Shown here piece after piece: positions 6,686 to 10,206 of a stretch of DNA of 10,206 nt (position 1 is the first letter of the stretch; the number at the start of each line of letters is the position of its first letter). The notes under the pieces were generated by a model. It worked only from the letters and a program-made list of their open reading frames with translations, had not been told where the DNA came from and did not search any database. Where the stretch lies: contig DPWB01000008.1 of assembly GCA_003527885.1 (NCBI GenBank), positions 1-10,206 of the forward strand, written 5' to 3'. The translations under genes and the position numbers were made by a program. The DNA is from Candidatus Competibacteraceae bacterium (GTDB taxonomy: Bacteria > Pseudomonadota > Gammaproteobacteria > Competibacterales > Competibacteraceae).

Positions 6686-8425
6686 TCAATAACCCGCCGC
6701 CGATCCACCCGGCCGGCGGAGATCGGAAAAGCCGTACAACCCTCCGGGCTCGCGCGCGATGCTTTGGGTGTCGCCCAGCGCATCCTTGACCGCGATGGTG
6801 TGACCGAAAGCGCGCAACAAGCGCACGGTATCGGGGCTGAAGCCTTCCTCGATCCGCAACTCGTCCGGCAGCCATTGATGGTGAAACCGGGGGGCGAGGG
6901 TGGCTTGGGCGATGTTCATGTTGTGGTCGATGACGTTCGAGATGATTTGTAGCACGGTGGTGATGATGCGGCTGCCGCCGGGGCTGCCGGTGACCAGCAC
7001 CGGCTGGCCGTCCTTGAGGACGATGGTCGGGCTCATCGAACTGAGCGGGCGTTTGCCGGGCGCCACGGCGTTGGCGTCGCCGCCGATCAGGCCGTAGGCG
7101 TTCGGCGTGCCGGGCTTGGCGGCGAAATCGTCCATTTCATTGTTGAGCAGGATGCCGGTGCCCGCCGCCACGATGGCGGATCCGTAGGGAAAATTCAGCG
7201 TGTAGGTCACGGCGACCGCGTTGCCGTCCCGGTCGATCACCGAATAATGGGTGGTCTGCTCGCTTTCGTGGCGCTGCGGTTGGCCCGGTTTGATCGCGGA
7301 AGCCGGCCGGGCGCGGTTCGGGTCGATGCGTCCCGCCAGTTCCCTGGCGTAGGCTTTGGAAGTCAGGCCGGCGACGGGTATCTTGACAAAATCGGGGTCG
7401 CCCAGATATTCGCTGCGGTCGGCGTAGGCCACTTTCATGGCTTCGGCCATGCGGTGCATGGCAGCGGCGCTGCCGGCGCCCAACTCGGCCAGCGGCCAGT
7501 TTTCCATCATGTTGAGCAATTGAACGAGATGGACGCCGCCGGAGCTGGGCGGCGGCATCGACACGATGTCGTAACCGCGATAGCTGCCGCGCACCGGCTC
7601 CCGGACCACCGCCCGGTACCGCTTGAGATCGTCCGGTTCGATCAGGCCACCGTGCGCCTTCATGTCGGCGACCAGCCGACGGGCGATTTCACCTCGGTAA
7701 AACGCCGGTGAGCCATGTTCCGCGATCAGCTTGAGCGACGCCGCCAAATCCGGCTGGGCCAGTGTCTCGCCGGCGTGGTAGGCGGAGCCGTCCGGCTTGA
7801 AAAACTGTTTCAGGCTGGCCGGCCAGTGCGCCATGCGTTCGCGGGATTCCTGAAGCGAATGGGCCAGTTCGGGGCTGACCGCAATACCCTGTTCGGCCAA
7901 ACGGATAGCGGGCGCGATCAGTTTCGGCCACGGCAGGCGGCCGTGGCGGCCGTGGGCGAGCGCCAGTCCGGCCACGGTGCCCGGCACGCCGGCGGCCTGA
8001 TGGCTGTGGCGGATGCGGGTTTCATCCACCTCACCCTTTTCGTTCAGATAGAAATCCCGCCGGATGGCGGCCGGCGCGACTTCCCGGAAGTCGATGGCTT
8101 CGCTTCGCTTTTCAGCGGCATCGTAAACCAGCATGAAGCCGCCGCCGCCCAAATTTCCGGCCTGGGGCAAGGTGACCGCCAGCGCGAAACCGATCGCCAC
8201 CGCAGCATCCACCGCGTTGCCGCCTTGCCGCAGGATATCTACGCCGGCTCGGGTGGCCAGCGCTTCCTGGGTGACGGCCATGCCGTTACGAGCCACGACC
8301 GGGTGGAGGCGGTCGAGGGGGCCGTAGGGGGTGACATCGGACCGGCCCGCGCCCGGCGACAGCACGCCCAGCAGAGCCAATAGCAGCGGACCAAAGCAGC
8401 GCGAACGCCGAATCGATTGGAGCAT
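6686..8425 (-). CDS. ggt: Gamma-glutamyltransferase (gamma-glutamyltranspeptidase)
   Basis: Periplasmic N-terminal nucleophile hydrolase that cleaves glutathione and other gamma-glutamyl compounds or transfers the glutamyl group to acceptors. The 579-aa precursor has an N-terminal signal peptide (basic RRSR, then a hydrophobic stretch to about residue 27). It is expected to self-cleave before Thr391 (TTHYS) into a large subunit (to 390) and a small subunit (391-579). Residues placed as in the E. coli enzyme include Arg114 (DFREVAP), Asn411, Asp433 (NNEMDDF), Ser462-Ser463 (PLSSMSP), Gly483-Gly484 (GSPGGSR) and the lid-loop Tyr444. The C-terminus AAGY matches the family's usual end, so the gene looks complete and active. 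ATG 8425 is chosen because GGAGG (8430-8434, minus strand) precedes it and the signal peptide begins there; the frame stays open upstream to 8497 without signal-like sequence. It follows the receiver-membrane gene by 91 nt on the same strand. Confidence 0.97.
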   Translation of the reverse strand: MLQSIRRSRCFGPLLLALLGVLSPGAGRSDVTPYGPLDRLHPVVARNGMAVTQEALATRAGVDILRQGGNAVDAAVAIGFALAVTLPQAGNLGGGGFMLVYDAAEKRSEAIDFREVAPAAIRRDFYLNEKGEVDETRIRHSHQAAGVPGTVAGLALAHGRHGRLPWPKLIAPAIRLAEQGIAVSPELAHSLQESRERMAHWPASLKQFFKPDGSAYHAGETLAQPDLAASLKLIAEHGSPAFYRGEIARRLVADMKAHGGLIEPDDLKRYRAVVREPVRGSYRGYDIVSMPPPSSGGVHLVQLLNMMENWPLAELGAGSAAAMHRMAEAMKVAYADRSEYLGDPDFVKIPVAGLTSKAYARELAGRIDPNRARPASAIKPGQPQRHESEQTTHYSVIDRDGNAVAVTYTLNFPYGSAIVAAGTGILLNNEMDDFAAKPGTPNAYGLIGGDANAVAPGKRPLSSMSPTIVLKDGQPVLVTGSPGGSRIITTVLQIISNVIDHNMNIAQATLAPRFHHQWLPDELRIEEGFSPDTVRLLRAFGHTIAVKDALGDTQSIAREPGGLYGFSDLRRPGGSAAGY

Positions 8426-8429
8426 GAGA

Positions 8430-8434
8430 CCTCC
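8430..8434 (-). promoter_or_regulatory. Ribosome binding site deciding the ggt start
   Basis: On the minus strand GGAGG lies 4 nt before the ATG at 8425, supporting the 579-aa precursor over the longer frame that begins at 8497. Confidence 0.7.
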
Positions 8435-8466
8435 ATTCCAACACCCGCTTGCGGCAAAACCACCAC

Positions 8467-8508
8467 GCCGCCACCCGTCCCGCCGGATGTTGGCCATCCG
8501 GTGGCGGC
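8467..8508 (-). terminator. Nested GC-rich hairpin after the receiver-membrane gene
   Basis: GCCGCCACC (8467-8475) pairs with GGTGGCGGC (8500-8508), a 9-bp outer stem. It encloses or competes with an inner hairpin, CCGGATG (8483-8489) with CATCCGG (8495-8501). On the minus strand four T (AAAA at 8456-8459 on plus) follow 7 nt after the outer stem. It begins 8 nt beyond the stop of the 8517-9677 gene, so it may end or attenuate that transcript before ggt. Confidence 0.45.
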
Positions 8509-8516
8509 GCCGTGCT

Positions 8517-9677
8517 TCAAAACAGTTTGAAAACGTACCCCAGCAAGGCGGCGGCCGAACCTACCAACGCGACGATGCCCAGCGTCAGCGCCAAGGTCAC
8601 GCGTGAGGCCAGGGAGCCTTCGGCCGGCGCGAGGTTCGAACTGGCCTGCAAAATCGACCGCTCGGCGGTTTCCCGCGCAATGGTTTCGATCACCGGTTGA
8701 ATGCCCGAGCGAACCGTTTGCACGAGCTGCTGTTTGAATTCCGGGTTGGACGTGAGCAGGGTCAGGTTGGCCTTGCTTTGCTGGTCGATCTGGGTTTCGA
8801 TTTCCTTGAACAATTCCTCGCGGTTCAGCTCCAGACCCCGGGCGACGTTGCGCTGCGAAACGCCTTCGCTGACTTCGCGGGCCGCTTGTTCGGCCACGCT
8901 GCGGGCACTTTCCTGGGCGGCGCTGCGCGCCGTGCGTTCGGCGGTGCCGCGGGCGATTTCGGTGGCCACCTGTTTGGCGGCTTCCTGGGCGGCGCGCACC
9001 GCCGCGTGGGCCGCGCGCCGTCCCAGGTCTTCGGAAACGCCGCGCGCGGTTTGGGTGGCGATTTCCCGGGCTAGATTGGGCACCAGTTCTTGAATGATGT
9101 CGCGGGCGACCTTCTCGGCCGCCGCCCAAGCGACGCGCTCGGCAAGTTGCTCGATATCGCCGGCGCCTTCGGCGCGCGCTGGCGTGGCCGGCGCCTCTCT
9201 GGCGGCGAGCGAAGGCGCGACGGGAGCCGGCGTCGGTTTTTCGACCACGGTCGGCATCGGGATCGCGGTCGAGGAGGTCGCCGCCGCTTCCAGCGAGATG
9301 ACGGCGGTTCCCTCACTGACGGTGCGCAACACGGTATCGAGCTGGTCGGGGGTATAAGGCTTCGACAGAAAACTGACCGCACCACTTTCCTTGGCATCCC
9401 GCTTGTCCTCGTCGGTGGCATTGGCGGAACACATGATGATGGGCGGGGAATCCTGGAGGTTTTGCCCGGTGATGGCCCGGCTGGTTTCGAAACCGTCCAT
9501 GCCGGGCATCATGACATCCATGAAAATGATATCGGGTTTCTTGTTGTCCAGATATTTGATGCAATCTTCGCCCGACCCGACCCAATCGACCTCGACGCCG
9601 CGCTCCAGCAGCAGCTTGCGCAAGGTGAGATGGGCAACTTTCGAGTCATCCACCACCAGTGCCTTTTTGATGTTCAT
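8517..9677 (-). CDS. Membrane-anchored receiver protein with Ala/Arg-rich helical repeat
   Basis: A 386-aa protein with an unusual plan. Residues 1-125 are a complete CheY-like receiver: acidic pair Asp10-Asp11 (VVDDSK), phospho-acceptor Asp54 (FMDVMMPGMDGFE), switch Ser84 (MCSANA) and Lys106 (LSKPY). Residues 126-170 are a Pro/Ala-rich linker. Residues 177-273 form a long predicted helix rich in Ala, Arg, Glu and Gln, with AR pairs at 191, 203, 211, 242, 250, 258 and 266, mostly spaced in multiples of four. Residues 280-345 are a more charged helical region (Arg, Glu, Gln). One hydrophobic segment (about 359-384) ends the protein, as in a tail-anchored membrane protein. No DNA-binding or enzymatic output is recognisable. 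The start is firm: AGGAGG (9683-9688, minus strand) lies 5-6 nt before ATG 9677. The receiver call is secure; the function of the rest is unknown. It could tether or cluster partners at the membrane in response to phosphorylation, which is inference. Confidence 0.9.
   Translation of the reverse strand: MNIKKALVVDDSKVAHLTLRKLLLERGVEVDWVGSGEDCIKYLDNKKPDIIFMDVMMPGMDGFETSRAITGQNLQDSPPIIMCSANATDEDKRDAKESGAVSFLSKPYTPDQLDTVLRTVSEGTAVISLEAAATSSTAIPMPTVVEKPTPAPVAPSLAAREAPATPARAEGAGDIEQLAERVAWAAAEKVARDIIQELVPNLAREIATQTARGVSEDLGRRAAHAAVRAAQEAAKQVATEIARGTAERTARSAAQESARSVAEQAAREVSEGVSQRNVARGLELNREELFKEIETQIDQQSKANLTLLTSNPEFKQQLVQTVRSGIQPVIETIARETAERSILQASSNLAPAEGSLASRVTLALTLGIVALVGSAAALLGYVFKLF
8859..9149 (-). 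repeat. Degenerate 4-residue (12-nt) periodicity in the receiver-membrane gene
   Basis: This stretch encodes residues 177-273, where A-R, A-Q, A-E and V-A pairs recur every four residues. The last four AR pairs (242, 250, 258, 266) are exactly eight residues apart. The units are similar rather than identical, which suggests an old expansion or selection for a uniform amphipathic helix. Boundaries are approximate. Confidence 0.5.
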
Positions 9678-9682
9678 TCAAA

Positions 9683-9688
9683 CCTCCT
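9683..9688 (-). promoter_or_regulatory. Strong ribosome binding site of the receiver-membrane gene
   Basis: On the minus strand AGGAGG, followed by TTTGA, precedes the ATG at 9677. It is the best Shine-Dalgarno match in the window and fixes this start. Confidence 0.8.
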
Positions 9689-9706
9689 ACGGCATCAGAA
9701 TTGTTA

Positions 9707-9735
9707 GTTATATTGGACGCGGTGCGGTTTTGCAA
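9707..9735 (-). promoter_or_regulatory. Candidate sigma70-type promoter for the receiver-membrane gene
   Basis: Read on the minus strand, TTGCAA (9730-9735) as -35 and TATAAC (9707-9712) as -10 are separated by 17 nt, matching the consensus at four and five of six positions. The predicted transcription start near 9700 would give a short leader of about 23 nt before ATG 9677 that includes the AGGAGG. Confidence 0.6.
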
Positions 9736-9760
9736 CGAGGTGCGGCAGACTTTTAATCGG

Positions 9761-9785
9761 ACAAACGACAAACGTCTCGCGTTTG
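9761..9785. promoter_or_regulatory. ACAAACG direct repeat plus inverted CGTTTG: candidate operator
   Basis: ACAAACG occurs twice in direct tandem (9761-9767, 9768-9774), and the second copy forms a dyad with CGTTTG (CAAACG 9769-9774, 5-nt spacer, CGTTTG 9780-9785). It lies about 26 nt upstream of the candidate -35 of the leftward gene and in the shared upstream region of the rightward gene, a natural position for a regulator. A competing hairpin CTCGC-GTTT-GCGAG (9776-9789) overlaps it. No known regulator consensus is recognised. Confidence 0.35.
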
Positions 9786-9897
9786 CGAGCCGGTGACCTT
9801 ATATTAATAAGCAATTGGAACCTAGATCGAAATATACGGATATACACTTCCTTCCCTTTGTCGGCCTCCTTGGTCGACAGCCCTTGGTAACTCCCCT
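9786..9897 (+). promoter_or_regulatory. AT-rich leader of the right-end membrane-protein gene
   Basis: This stretch is clearly more AT-rich than the rest of the window (for example TTATATTAATAA at 9799-9810 and ATATACGGATATACA at 9832-9846), as expected for a promoter of the gene at 9910. I could not pick a -35/-10 pair with good spacing: TTGGAA (9815-9820) and TATACA (9841-9846) are 20 nt apart, which is too long. No other feature is seen here. Confidence 0.3.
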
Positions 9898-9909
9898 GAG
9901 GAATAGGTC

Positions 9910-10206
9910 ATGAAGAGAACCGCGCTCGCATTTTTTATTCCCCCGGCGGCCGTCGTCCGTTACGGCTGCGTGGCCTGCACCGCCGCCCCGATCGGCGTGT
10001 TCTGGTTGAGCGGTTTGGCCAGTATCGCCTATGGCTTAGGCACTGCGGCGGGCGGTCCCGTCGCGTTGGGCGCCCTGTTGTGGCTGATCGCGGCCGGCTG
10101 GGCGCGCTTGGTCATTCGGGGCGTAGCAAGCGATACGCTGCAACGTAAAGATAGCACACAAGCGAATCTGGCGATACCACAGTTGGACGAGTCTGACCCA
10201 TTCCTG
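9910..10206 (+). CDS. Unknown small membrane protein, 3' end outside the window
   Basis: An open frame of 99 codons with no stop, running off the right edge. ATG 9910 is preceded by GAGGAA (9898-9903) with 6-nt spacing, a good ribosome binding site. After a short basic start (MKRT) there are two hydrophobic stretches, about residues 17-44 and 50-72. The first begins with a CVAC cysteine pair (20 and 23) and both are rich in Gly and Ala. A polar, charged segment from about residue 73 (SDTLQRKDSTQ) follows, probably a cytosolic loop or tail. I do not recognise the family. It is transcribed divergently from the receiver-membrane gene and may share its upstream control region. Reality of the gene is fairly sure from the start signals and hydrophobic pattern; function is unknown. 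Confidence 0.7.
   Translation, partial: MKRTALAFFIPPAAVVRYGCVACTAAPIGVFWLSGLASIAYGLGTAAGGPVALGALLWLIAAGWARLVIRGVASDTLQRKDSTQANLAIPQLDESDPFL

Noticed and set aside
6686..8425. Ggt having Glu430 where the E. coli enzyme has Gln, as a possible specificity change
   Set aside because: From family knowledge, NNEMDDF with Glu is common among bacterial gamma-glutamyltransferases; all other key residues are present, so this is normal variation.
8859..9149. Chemoreceptor-type methylation sites in the Ala/Glu/Gln-rich helix, which could be a substrate of the nearby CheR
   Set aside because: The E/Q pairs at residues 231-232, 255-256 and 263-264 lack the small residues required at flanking positions of the usual methylation consensus; several of those positions are Arg, Val or Lys.

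Overview
The window looks like a piece of a GC-rich proteobacterial chromosome, most likely gammaproteobacterial. LipA and the periplasmic gamma-glutamyltransferase (Ggt) resemble their Escherichia coli counterparts along their whole visible length, and the codons favour G or C at the third position. This assignment is by recall of family sequences, not by a search. There are no rRNA or tRNA genes, insertion sequences, CRISPR arrays or phage genes. No stretch over 300 bases lacks a gene. The longest gaps are about 240 nt (between lipA and the CheB-CheR fusion), about 230 nt (divergent promoter region near the right end), and about 160 nt before the receiver-PAS gene if its internal start is used.

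Layout. Positions 1-714 (+) hold the 3' three quarters of lipA (lipoyl synthase). Positions 952-6613 (+) hold a three-gene signalling cluster: a 980-aa CheB-CheR-PAS fusion, a 552-aa soluble PAS-PAS histidine kinase, and a receiver-PAS protein. Hairpins at 6602-6648 lie between this cluster and two leftward genes: ggt (8425-6686, -) and a 386-aa protein (9677-8517, -) that joins an N-terminal receiver domain to a long Ala/Arg/Glu-rich helical region and one C-terminal membrane segment. A divergent intergenic region with a good sigma70-type promoter for the receiver-membrane gene and an ACAAACG repeat/dyad separates it from a rightward membrane-protein gene that begins at 9910 and runs off the window.

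How the parts may work together. The three plus-strand signalling genes contain all modules of a phosphorelay plus methyl-transfer and methyl-removal domains: sensory PAS domains, a HisKA/HATPase kinase, a receiver, and CheB and CheR catalytic domains. They are spread over separate proteins, and no CheA, CheW or chemoreceptor gene is visible. Neither the fusion nor the receiver-PAS protein ends in a recognisable kinase, cyclase or DNA-binding output, so output is probably by protein-protein contact; this is inference. The most unusual object is the membrane-anchored receiver at 8517-9677, whose repeat region and tail match no output domain I can name.
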